A DNA stretch of 64,000 nt from Pollenia angustigena (taxonomy: Eukaryota; Arthropoda; Insecta; Diptera; Polleniidae), in contig OV884059.1 of NCBI GenBank assembly GCA_930367215.1, forward strand, positions 225,431,803 to 225,495,802, in the 5' to 3' direction. Of the stretch, positions 55,290-64,000 are shown piece by piece. Position 1 is the stretch's first letter; every line of letters starts with the position of its first letter. The notes under the pieces were generated by a model. The model was not told the origin of the DNA and made no database searches. It saw only the letters and a program-made list of their open reading frames with translations. A program made the translations under genes and the position numbers.

Positions 55290-57412
55290 ATATGATGAAT
55301 TTCACGTAAAAATCGAGATGCATTGAACCCGACCCCCTCAGATATCGATGAAATTTTGTTCATAGCTAAATTTGTTCAATACAAACAAACTCTCATTTTT
55401 AGAAATGACTGTTTTGCGATTTTTTGGGCGTGACACAGTGGGAACGTTTTCGAAAAAACGCGAAAATGGTCGAAAAGAGCTCCATTTAAACTACAATAAC
55501 TCAGAATCGGCTAAACCGATTTCCATGATCTTGGTATCATTAAAAAGATATTTTAACAGGCTTTATGACACGTTTAAAAAAAAAAAAAAAGAAATACACT
55601 GTAAAAAAATTTATAACAAAAAAAAAATTTTAACTGACGAAAAAACCAAAAAGATCAATGGTTTTTTTACAGTGTATTGATTTTTTAGAAAGGTTTATCC
55701 TTCATCTATACCATATCAAAAAATAAAAATGGGTTCTTTTTTAGTTTTTTTTATATAATTTTTTAAGTAGTGTCACTTCTAGTAATTGCCCTTATATTTT
55801 ATAACGAAAAAAAATTTTAGGTAACGAAAAACCAAAAAAGATTAAGGATTTTTTACAGTGTATTACTTTTTTAGAAAGGTATTTCCATCGCCTATAACAT
55901 ATCCAAGAAGTAAAATGGGTTCTTTTTTATTTTTTTTTAAGTAGTGTCACTTCTAGTAATACGTACCGAAAGTTTTCGAAATAATTCGAATAACAGCGAA
56001 AATATCTGGTCACATTCACAAAATAGTTCAACAATTCTAACATTTTTTAAATGTTTACAAATAAAAAACCATCAACAATTGTTTATATTATTTGCCATGT
56101 TTTTATTAATTTGTGTTTTATTTTATTTGAATTTTATACCATCATGGGTATTGTAATCCGATATTATGGCGAAGCTTTTATGAGTTAATTTATCGTTATC
56201 TGAAAATAAATCTGCATATGATGGAATCGGAGGAACATTGAAGAGAGGTGCTCGAAATTATAGTATTGCAAATAAAAATGAAATCCAGACAACGAGGCAA
56301 CTCTATCACTGGGCTCCAGAAACATATAAGACCACCATACAAGTTGCTTACGCAGATGCTGACGAATACAACAACGTTAAAGAAAAGCTATTTTCAAGAT
56401 ATAAAGAAGCTAAAACTATAACAGGAACTCAAGGCTTTCATTCATTTATTCCGATAAATGAAACTTTTGTACATGTGCGCAGATATTCTGACTGTGCCAA
56501 ATTTGAGCAGCGCAAAATTTCTTACAAATAATTAACTTAAAAAAAATTTAAATAAAATAAAACACAAATTAATAAAAACATGGCAAATAATATAAACAAT
56601 TGTTGATGGTTTTTTATTTGAAAACATTTAAAAAATGTTAGAATTGTTGAACTATTTTGTGAATGTGACCTGATATTTTCGCTGTTATTCGAATTATTTC
56701 GAAAACTTTCGGTACGTATTACTAGAAGTGACACTACTTAAAAAATTATTTAAAAAAAAATAAAAAAGAACCCATTTTACTTTTTGGATATGTTATAGGT
56801 GATGGAAATACCTTTCTAAAAAAGTAATACACTGTAAAAAATCCTTGATCTTTTTTGGTTTTTCGTTACCTAAAATTTTTTTTTGTTATAAAATATAAGG
56901 GCAATTACTAGAAGTGACACTACTTAAAAAATTATATAAAAAAAACTAAAAAAGAACCCATTTTTATTTTTTGATATGGTATAGATGAAGGATAAACCTT
57001 TCTAAAAAATTAATACACTGTAAAAAAACCCTTGATCTTTTTGGTTTTTTCGTCAGTTAAATTTTTTTTTTTTGTTATAAATTTTTTTTACAGTGTATTT
57101 CTTTTTTTTTTTTAACGTGTCATAAAGCCTGTTAAAATATCTCTTTAATGATACCAAGATCATGGAAATCGGTTTAGCCGATTTTGAGTTATTGTAGTTT
57201 AAATGGAGCTCTTTTCGACCATTATCGCGTTTTTTCGAAAACGTTCCCACTGTGTCACGCCCAAAAAATCGCAAAACAGTCATTTCTAAAAATGAGAGTT
57301 TGTTTGTATTGATCAAATTTAGCTATGAACAAAATTTCATCGATATCTGAGTTGGTCGGGTTCAAAATTTCAATTTTATCTCGATTTTTAAATGAAATTC
57401 ATCATATACAAC
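55290..57412. mobile_element. second foldback type, with a coding fragment in its loop
   Basis: Arms of roughly 840 bp (about 55293-56136 and 56541-57408) are near-identical inverted copies: TATGATGAATTTCA outermost, then AGATATCGATGAAATTTT, GGGCGTGACACAGTGGGAAC and two tandem units around AAGTAGTGTCACTTCTAGTA. The 404-bp loop is not repeated and is filled by the open fragment at 56184-56531. It abuts the duplication of family F copy 2, so that element landed beside or at its left end. Its own target duplication is not clear. Confidence 0.85.
56184..56531 (+). pseudogene. protein fragment in the foldback loop (DGIGGTLKR family)
   Basis: An open stretch without an ATG start reads SENKSAYDGIGGTLKRGARN, then QTTRQLYHWAPETYKT, YADADEYNNVKEKLFSRYKE and TITGTQGFHSFIP, ending in YK and a stop at 56529-56531. 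The K(S/G)..DG(I/V)GGT.KR block, a T..QLY.WA segment and a GTQ.FHSFIP segment recall the C-terminal region of a widespread multi-copy animal protein family that I know only as uncharacterised and possibly transposon-borne. The upstream part is missing (stop at 56181). It may be a captured gene piece or the last remnant of the foldback's own protein. Confidence 0.5.
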
Positions 57413-57816
57413 ACTCCAAAAAAATTAGCTTTATTAATTCCACAAAAAACCAAAACAAAACCAAATAAATGTTTACATTCATATGTATATTAGGGGTGGA
57501 TTAGTGTAATATGGAATTCCTTAGCAGCAGGATTTCGATACGCTAGAACCCCCAATTTTGTGAAGTTTCTAAATAAACGCATGAGCCAAAAAATTAAGGG
57601 GGTAGGATGGAGGTAAATGGCTTCTCATCGGGGTCAAAGACAGGGGAAAACGATACAAAAGCCAAAAAAAGCTTCACTGTCCCTGAGTCGCTCCTAGAGG
57701 GGTTAAATGTAAGACTGACTCCCACTAATATTCCCCCCCCCCCCCCACTACATTTTTATAAACAAACTAACCCCCTATTTGTGCTCCTTAAGGAGGCTCC
57801 CATACTAAATAATCAG
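57413..57816. other. no gene recognised
   Basis: Non-coding. A C run lies at 57733-57747. GGCTCCCA and AGGGGTTAAATGTAAGACTG resemble the centre of family F. The open frame 57607-57864 crosses the C run and a MITE, so it is not called. Confidence 0.35.
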
Positions 57817-57950
57817 CCTTATTCCGGTTGTCGTTGTCGTAATCGATCAAGTCGTTTTTTGTAGGAGATTAAAGAAGACTGGTTGTGTGTTACTTTAATC
57901 TCTTACAAAAAACGACTTGAGCAATTACGACAACGACAACTGGAATAAGG
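57817..57950. mobile_element. 134-bp foldback MITE
   Basis: CCTTATTCCGGTTGTCGTTG and onward to TTTTTTGTAGGAGATTAAAG is mirrored by CTTTAATCTCTTACAAAAAA to CAACTGGAATAAGG: arms of about 55 bp around a short loop. The target duplication is not evident. Confidence 0.8.
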
Positions 57951-58335
57951 ATGATTGTTTTTTATAAAATTACCCGCCACCGCCCTAACTAACCCCAGAG
58001 TGGCCCTACAGGAGTCAAATATATGACGGACCTCAAATATTTTTGCTACCCGAGCATTTTTTCAGAACATACCTGGTCTCCATCTTTAATCATTAGGGTG
58101 GTCCCTATACAAAAATTTCAAAAATGGCGGAGTTGCGCAACATATGTTCGCAATACGTTGGTTTTTTAGAAATTGTAATTAATTTATCATCTGGTGTTGG
58201 TGATGGTGTATCGTGTACATTTTCTACTTCAAGAAGCTTTTAAGACATTTCATCAGCAATTAAAAAGACCGTTGATTTAGAAAAATAGTTCGATTTGTAG
58301 GTAGTTTTTAGTAATTTTAGTAAAGAATAGATATT
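57951..58335. other. no gene recognised
   Basis: Includes GCGCAACATATGTTCGC (about 58135), shared with the arms of family F; otherwise unannotated. Confidence 0.35.
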
Positions 58336-59447
58336 ATAACTCTACAAATGCCTTTAACAACGCTAACAATACTAATCAACAACTTTCATTATGTTTTGAT
58401 TTCATACATGTTACCCAGGATGATGTTCTTAAATCCATGCTAAGTATTAAATCTGACTCTTTGGGAAATGATGAGGTTCATCCGAAATTTATTAAATTGG
58501 TAGTTACATATATACTACAACATTTGTTAACACAATAATTACAACATCTACTTTCCCATCAATGTAGAAACAAGCAAAGATTATACCTGTTCCCAAACCT
58601 GACAAAAATTACCGGCCTATTTCGATTTTGCCCTATTTGTCAAAAGTATTTGAAAGGTTGATACATACGCAGATGACTCGATTTTTTTATGAAAATTCTC
58701 TGCTCTCTGAGAGACAATCTGGTTTTAGACCTAGACACAGCTGTATTTCTACTCTCATCGATGTTTCAGAGGAAATTCGGTCAAAAATTGATAACAACAT
58801 GATATCTTTTTTGGTTTTGCTTGACCATTCTCAGGCGTTTGATACCGTCGAACACACAATACTTTGCCAAAAACTGAAAAACATGTGCCATTTTTCAAAC
58901 ACAGCTGTAAAATTACTTGCTTCATATCTATGTGATAGAAGCCAATTCGTTTCTTTTGGTTCTAATAAATCAAACAGCTGCAAGAGGTGTTCCACAGGGC
59001 TCGATACTTGGCCCACTATTATGTTCAATATACTCCAATGACTTGCCGTCCAGACTCAACTACTGTGGTATACAGATGTATGCAGATGACGTTCAGCTTT
59101 ACATCAGCTGTTCCCCATCAGGTATTATTGATTGTATCAGAAAATTAAATTACGATCTCGTTAACGTATCAAGATGGGCGACAGTGAATGGCCTTTTGCC
59201 TTTGCGTCTAGATTGCCGCCAATCCAAATTGGACATTCTACTATTGAAATCGTGAAAAGTGCCAAAACCCTTGGTGTTATTTTTAACAACGGTAGCCTAG
59301 ATGCTAATGAGCTAGGTTATCAACGCCGGGGTTGCGGGTTCGATTCCCGCCAAAAACTCTGGTTTCATTCCTGCAGACAAGCGCAGAGCTTCGTAGGGTT
59401 TAACTTAGGGAATTAAAAAAAAATATAAGAATTTTATAAAAAAAAAA

Positions 59448-59488
<41 letters not shown>

Positions 59489-60003
59489 CTGGTCAAATCA
59501 TGTAAATGCCATATGGAAAAACTTATGTTATGTTAAGAAATCTTTGGATGACACAGTATTTTACGCCAATTAATATCCGCATGCTACTCGCTAAGACATA
59601 TCTACTACCCACTTTAATGTATGGATGTGAATTATTTTCCAGTTGCGATTCAATAAGCAAGAATAAGCTCAAAGTGACCTACAACAACATTGCCAGATAT
59701 ATATATGGACGTACAAGATATAGTAGTATAACTCAGTTTTCAAACCAAATCTATAATATATCTTTTGAAAATCTATTGAAATGCCGAACACTCATATTTT
59801 TTCATAAACTTATATTTAATAGACAACCTACTTATCTCTACAAAAGAAGAACATTTTCAAGATCGAATCGGGGCAATAGAATAAACTCCATAAGATACCG
59901 TAAGCAAATATCTGAAAGACACTTTCTCGTTAATGCCATCCGTCTCTGGAATGAACTTCCTCCTAATATACAGATAATAAGCAATGCAAAGCACTTTAGA
60001 TGC
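58336..60003 (+). pseudogene. LINE reverse transcriptase (CR1-like group)
   Basis: Readable blocks in order: VTQDDVLKSMLSIKSDSLGN then DEVHPKFIKL; YRPISILPYLSKVFERLI; QSGFRPRHSCISTLIDVSEE; VLLDHSQAFDTVEH (the usual D-F-S-A-F-D block reads DHSQAFD); ARGVPQGSILGPLL; the catalytic MYADDVQLYI (about 59075-59105); then SAKTLGVIFNN. A SINE and a TA run follow, after which TWSNHVNAIW resumes and AKTYLLPTLMYGCELF and AIRLWNELPPNIQI lead to a stop at 60025-60027. A frameshift near 58975, one near 59200 and the SINE break it; the endonuclease is absent (5' truncation). YADD with a short C-terminus points to the CR1/L2/Rex side rather than jockey. Confidence 0.8.
59291..59426 (+). mobile_element. tRNA-derived SINE, copy 2
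   Basis: GGTAGCCTAGATGC holds an A-box-like start and GGGTTCGATTCCCGCC (about 59335-59350) an intact B box. The body and A-rich tail match the copy at 37626-37757. It lies in the sense direction in the LINE, between codons for FNN and TWSNHV, with only about two codons of LINE missing across the insertion. A (TA)n run (59450-59485) lies at its 3' side. Confidence 0.85.
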
Positions 60004-60027
60004 GAAATATTTACCCTCTTGGGTTAA

Positions 60028-60416
60028 CGAAAATCACATACATAACTAAAAAAATTTTTATTGTTATAATTATTACTTTTCTTTTGTATAAAAATCTGTA
60101 ACTCATAACTAATTAATTTGTTTTTAAATTGTTTTTAGTTTTAAGATAAACCTTTGTAAATGTTATAATCTAATGTGCCTTTATCTCCCCAGTACTATTA
60201 AAAAAGATTAACAGCCAATTCCACGATGTCACACGTTAACGTTCGCATAGAAAATTACATTTAAAACAAAAACAATTTCTAAAATTTGTTTTTGTTTTAA
60301 ATGTTATTTTCTATGCGAACGTTAACGTGTGACATCGTGGGACTGGCTGTAAGTCTTGTTGTACTGCTTTTTTTTCAAATAAATAAATAAATAAATAAAA
60401 TTAAATAAAATAAATA
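60028..60416 (+). other. 3' UTR and AAAT-repeat tail of the CR1-like LINE
   Basis: After the stop the sequence runs to CTTTTTTTTCAAATAAATAA with (AAAT)n at about 60379-60400, a microsatellite-type LINE 3' end. The 138-bp MITE interrupts it at 60212-60349. Confidence 0.6.
60212..60349. mobile_element. 138-bp palindromic MITE with TAA duplication
   Basis: CAGCCAATTCCACGATGTCA continuing through CGTTAACGTTCGCATAGAAA to AAACAAAAACAA is mirrored almost perfectly (outermost CAGCCAGTCCCACGATGTCA). TAA lies on both sides (60209-60211, 60350-60352), in line with the 3-bp TWA duplication of PIF/Harbinger elements. Confidence 0.8.
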
Positions 60417-61622
60417 TATTTTTAATGCTCGTTTTTGATTTTAACAATGCAACATATTAATATTTCAAAATATTTAATTTAAAATTCCCGAAAATTCCCG
60501 GAAAAAGTTTCCCGAGATTAATTTAAAAAAAGTGTCCCGTGATTCCCGGGAATTCTCTCCGGCGTAGAAACTCTAGTTTATGCTGATATGTGTAATACAT
60601 AAAATATTAGTTCAAGACTAGGGATGGGTAAATTAAACGTACCATTTAACTACTGTGTTCCAAAAAAAAAAAACTTTTTGAGTTTTCTGAAACTTCTGAA
60701 ACAGATTTTCAGAACCCCAATAAATTATTTTTAAGCAAAGCAAAAGCAAAAGTTTGATTTTTAATTGTTTGTTGGGTATGAGTTATAATATCATAAACTG
60801 GGTCTGTGTTCATACGGCTCTTGTCTTATTGACATGATTGCTACTTTATAGGCGAGAGGGATGAGGGGAAAAGAAACGAGTACACAGATGCATGTACTGT
60901 CTTTACGTTTTGCTTTTTCATTCGTTGTTTATGGCCTGTTCGTCGATAACGCATGAAGACTTCGTTCGCTTAACTTACATGTAAAACAAAAACAATATTT
61001 TATAATTTGTTTTTGTTTTAAATGTTATTTTCTATGCGAACGTTAACGTGTGACATCGTGGGACTGGCTGTAAGTCTTGTTGTACTGCTTTTTTTCAAAT
61101 AAATAAATAAATAAAATTAAATAAAATAAATATATTTTTAATGCTCGTTTTTGATTTTAACGATGCAACATATTAAAATTTCAAAATATTTAATTTGAAA
61201 TTCCCGAAAATTCCCGAAAAAAAGTGTCCCGTAATTCCCGGGAATTCTCTCCAGCGTAGAAACTCTAGTTTATGCTGGTATGTGTAATACATAAAATATT
61301 AGTTCAAGACTAGGGATGGGTAAATTAAACGTACCATTTAACTACTGTGTTCCAAAAAAAAAAAACTTTTTGAGTTTTCTGAAACTTCTGAAACAGATTT
61401 TCAGAACCCCAATAAATTATTTTTAAGCAAAGCAAAAGCAAAAGTTTGATTTTTAATTGTTTGTTGGGTATGAGTTATAATATCATAAACTGGGTCTGTG
61501 TTCATACGGCTCTTGTCTTATTGACATGATTGCTACTTTATAGGCGAGAGGGATGAGGGGAAAATAAACGAGTACACAGATGCATGTACTGTCTTTACGT
61601 TTTGCTTTTTCATTCGTTGTTT
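60282..61622. repeat. 721-bp tandem duplication at the right edge of the nest
   Basis: TTGTTTTTGTTTTAAATGTT to CATTCGTTGTTTA is present at 60282-60931 and again at about 61003-61622 with few changes. Each copy contains the right half of the Harbinger-like MITE, the LINE tail, the hAT right end, the TTTATGCTG..ATGTGTAATAC flank and sequence beyond. The 70 bp at 60932-61002 are not in the second copy. It arose after all nested insertions at this edge. Confidence 0.88.
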
Positions 61623-61842
61623 AATTTTGTTACTGTTTTCAATATCAAAAAAGCACATGTCGTCAACATGACATGAATCATTTGAACGCCAATTCATGTT
61701 CAAAGAAGAAAAAGGAAGAATCTTGTCAATAAGACATGAGCCGTATGAACTCAGACTGGGAACAAAGCTTAAAACCGTTATAACTCAGGAACGGTAAGAG
61801 CATATTCAAAAATATTTGTTTCTAAATTTTAATTTAGAAAAA

Positions 61843-61968
61843 TGTCCGTGCTTTAGTTTTGTGTGCATTCACTATAAGTTTTTGCAATGAATTTGCACAT
61901 TTAGGTACCATGCGAAAATTCATTGCAAAAACTTATAGTGAATGCACACAAAACTAAAGCACGGACAA
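61843..61968. repeat. long hairpin, about 52-bp stem
   Basis: GTCCGTGCTTTAGTTTTGTG then TGCATTCACTATAAGTTTTT and GCAATGAATT is perfectly mirrored at 61917-61966, with a loop of about 22 bp. It is probably a minimal foldback MITE. Confidence 0.8.
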
Positions 61969-62620
61969 TTTTCTTTTGAATTATTCCCTCAAAAGTGAAG
62001 CAAATCGTATTTTTTGACATAGTTATGAAGAAATCTCGAAAAAGGACATACAAACCCGATTTTTGGCAAAAATTCGACTTGAGCGACCTCTAAACCTCTT
62101 CCTAAAAATCTGAAAAAAATCTCTAAAATATTTTACCCTATAAGCTTTTAAGTTTTGATTGAGCACTTATGAAAATCAAAAAAACTAGTGTGCACTAGAA
62201 GTGTCAAAAATTTTTAAGTGTATAAAGTTTGTTGTCTATTTTTTAAAGAAAAGTTGAGGCGGAAATGGATTGAAAATTTGAATAGTGAATACAAGGCGAA
62301 AAAGTAACTTATTTTAGTTGTTTTTTAATGTCATACAAATTTTATTCCAGATAATAAACTAATCGAAATACATATAATAATAAATATTTTCAAAAAAGGT
62401 ATAAAAACCAAAAATCGGTTTAGTGACGTCAAAAACGGGCAAATTTTATGGAATTTTAAAGAATTTTCTTCAAAAAAATCGAAAAAATTGGGATTTGTTA
62501 AGGAATAAAAATATTAAAAATATCCCCCGGTACACTTCGGAAGCTCAACGATTTGATTTTAATGGATTTTCAGGAAAAGTTTTTTTTTTTTTGATTAATA
62601 GGATAAAGTAGTGAGTGAGG
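61969..62620. other. no gene recognised
   Basis: A+T-rich and non-coding; the open frame at 62423-62611 has no motif. Confidence 0.35.
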
Positions 62621-62790
62621 GTATACAAAGTTTGTCATTTCGTGTGAAACTTTTTTGTTTAACATCTAAGACCGCATAAAGAATATATATAATCTAGCTC
62701 ATAAAGTAATTTTAAGACGATTTAGCCATGTCCATCTGTCCGTGCATTCTTCTGTCTGTCCTTTGAAAACACGCTGACATAAAGTATATA
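62621..62790. repeat. family D fragment, left of mariner copy 3
   Basis: GTGAGGGTATACAAAGTTTG, ATGTCCATCTGTCCGTGC and CTTTGAAAACACGCTGACAT match text beyond the mariner (about 63770-63920), so the mariner lies in a run of family D repeats. Confidence 0.55.
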
Positions 62791-62792
62791 TA

Positions 62793-63722
62793 TCGGGTGA
62801 TTTTTAAGCTATTATTTTCATTTTGGCAACACTGATTTAACACCTGACGCACGTTTCGTGTTTTGTTTGACTATCAAACATCTTCAGCTTGGTCTGTAAT
62901 TTAACCATGAATTGTCTTACAAACGAACAACGCTTGCAAATTATTGAATTTTATTATCAAAATGCGTGCTCTGTTAACAAAGTTCATCGCGCGCTTCTTG
63001 TGTTCAGCGACGAAGCTAATTTTTGGCTCAATCGGTACGTTAATAAGCAGAATTGTCGATTTTGGAGTAAAGATCAGCCAGAAGCATTGCAAGAGCTACC
63101 AATGCATCCAGTAAAAGTCACAGTTTGGTGGGGTTTATGGCCTGGTGGCATCATTGGACCGTACTTCTTCAAAGATGATGCGAATCGTAACGTAACTGTG
63201 AATGGTGAGCGCTACCGTGAGATGATATCCAACTTTGTTTTGCCCAAAATACAAGACCTTGACTTGCATGACATGTGGTTTCAAAAAGACGGTGGCACAT
63301 GCCACACAGCACGCTTAACAATGGACTTATGTAGAGGCGAGTTCGGTGAACATTTTATTTCACGTTCGGGACCGGTCAATTGGTTGCCTAGATCGTGCGA
63401 TTTAACGCCTTTAGACTATTGTTTTGTTGGGCTATGTTAAAGCTCATGTCTATACACACATGCCCGCTTCAATTGACGCATTGGTAGACAACATTGAAGC
63501 ATTTATTCATGAGATACCGGGCGAAATGTTGGAAAGTGTATGCCAAAATTGGACTAAGCGGATGGACCATTTGAGGCGCAGCCACGGTCAACATTTGCAT
63601 GAAATAATCTTCAAACAATAAATTATATGGACCGTTCTATCGATTCAAATAAAGATTTTATGCATTTTACTGAATTTTATGTGTTTTTTTTTTAACTTTC
63701 CTATAGCTCTTAAAAAATCACC
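62793..63722 (+). mobile_element. mariner-type element, copy 3
   Basis: The left end TCGGGTGATTTTTAAGCTAT follows TA (62791-62792). The right end AGCTCTTAAAAAATCACC has lost its last CGA before TA-like sequence. About 930 bp. It is the most complete of the three for the catalytic region. Confidence 0.85.
62907..63621 (+). pseudogene. internally deleted mariner-type transposase, copy 3
   Basis: MNCLTNEQRLQIIEFYYQNA starts at 62907. VHRALL is joined to VFSDEANFWLNRYVNKQNCR (first aspartate; H to N just after it), then WFQKDGGTCHTARLTMDL (second aspartate) and SCDLTPLDY (third aspartate) follow, with 36 residues between the last two. One extra base after LDY shifts the frame; GYVKAHVYTHMPASIDALVD to RGEIIFK-like HEIIFKQ completes the protein at 63621. 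All three DDE aspartates are present, but the DNA-binding N-terminus is mostly missing. Confidence 0.88.
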
Positions 63723-64000
63723 TATTTTATTCTGGCTCCTTGCGCAGATCTAAGACTATTAAGTCATGTTTGTTAGTCCGTCAATCTGTCCGTCAGTTGA
63801 AAAAACGCTGAAATAAACTTTATATATTCTGGCTCCTTACGTAATTCTTAGACGATTAAGCTATGGCCGCCTGTCCATCCATCCGTCCATCCGTCTGTCT
63901 GGCACTTGAAAACATGCTGACTTTCGAAAAACTCAAGAGAAATTAACAAAATTGGTGTCAAATTGCTTGTAGTTGTCCTAACCAGTTTGGGAATGAAATC
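63723..64000. repeat. family D fragments at the window end
   Basis: TATTCTGGCTCCTTGCGCAG and TATATTCTGGCTCCTTACGT repeat about 90 bp apart, with a (CCGT/CATC)n run at about 63868-63900 and AAACATGCTGACTTTCG. Tandem, partial units; continues past the window. Confidence 0.55.

Larger units (their letters stand above)
52518..60575. mobile_element. hAT-type MITE expanded to 8 kb by nested insertions
   Basis: The ends TAGGGTTTCTAATTTCCCGG and, inward from the right, TAGAGTTTCTACGCCGG are flanked by the perfect 8-bp duplication GTTTATGC (52510-52517, 60576-60583), whose removal rebuilds a family C repeat. Own sequence is probably just the outermost 150 bp on each side, both rich in TTCCCGGGAAT, plus some of 57413-58330. 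Everything else is later insertions: two foldbacks, two MITEs, one LINE and one SINE. Confidence 0.85.

Noticed and set aside
57607..57864. 85-residue open frame
   Set aside because: Crosses a poly-C run and the left arm of a MITE.

Overview
The window looks like nuclear DNA from a higher dipteran, probably a calyptrate fly such as a blow fly or house-fly relative. The evidence is strong A+T richness, no long open reading frame other than decayed retrotransposon ORFs, jockey-type non-LTR elements, mariner-, hAT-, Transib- and piggyBac-like DNA elements, and many short repeats with foldable ends. I found no host exon, rRNA or intact tRNA gene. The stretch reads as intergenic or intronic sequence built almost wholly from transposon debris. 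The species assignment is inference.

Layout. 1-2 kb: C-terminus and tail of a LINE, split by two copies of a short dispersed repeat. 3.5-4.35 kb: a dispersed repeat with three 247-bp internal units. 6.6-9.2 kb: a minus-strand LINE with RNase H, interrupted by a 1-kb inverted-repeat element. 11.3-12.2 kb: a fly repeat with a terminal GC dyad. 13.0-15.5 kb: a Transib-like element (CACAGTG ends, CGTCG target duplication). 16.5-23.7 kb: a run of inverted-repeat DNA elements, among them a 1-kb foldback with 10-bp flanking repeats, a hAT with GACTCC arrays, and a long palindrome. 24.0-25.2 kb: an RNase H LINE tail and a piggyBac transposase remnant. 25.5-28.1 kb: a MITE with a nested pogo-like MITE, then a 120-bp tandem array. 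29.6-30.3 kb: a hAT MITE full of TATCGATA octamers.

32.5-38.6 kb is a full two-ORF jockey-type element on the minus strand, since hit by an LTR-like 520-bp insertion, a 325-bp MITE, a 1.5-kb insertion (itself carrying a hAT MITE) and a tRNA-derived SINE. 38.7-40.6 kb is a foldback element with hAT-like ends; a second copy lies at 52.7-55.3 kb. 40.9-46.3 kb holds more MITEs, fly repeats and the first of three mariner copies. 47.7-49.0 kb is a foldback made of a satellite-like repeat. 50.9-51.8 and 62.8-63.7 kb are the other two mariners. All three carry the same internal transposase deletion.

52.5-60.6 kb is a Russian-doll nest. A small hAT element, whose 8-bp target duplication rebuilds the repeat it entered, has been swollen to 8 kb by two foldbacks, two MITEs and a LINE. 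The LINE carries its own SINE. One foldback holds a protein-coding fragment exactly in its loop. The right edge of the nest was later tandemly duplicated (721-bp period).

Nothing here works together as a pathway; every coding region is broken. The value of the window lies in the insertion order that target duplications and restored reading frames reveal, and in foldback families whose ends and target duplications look like those of hAT elements.
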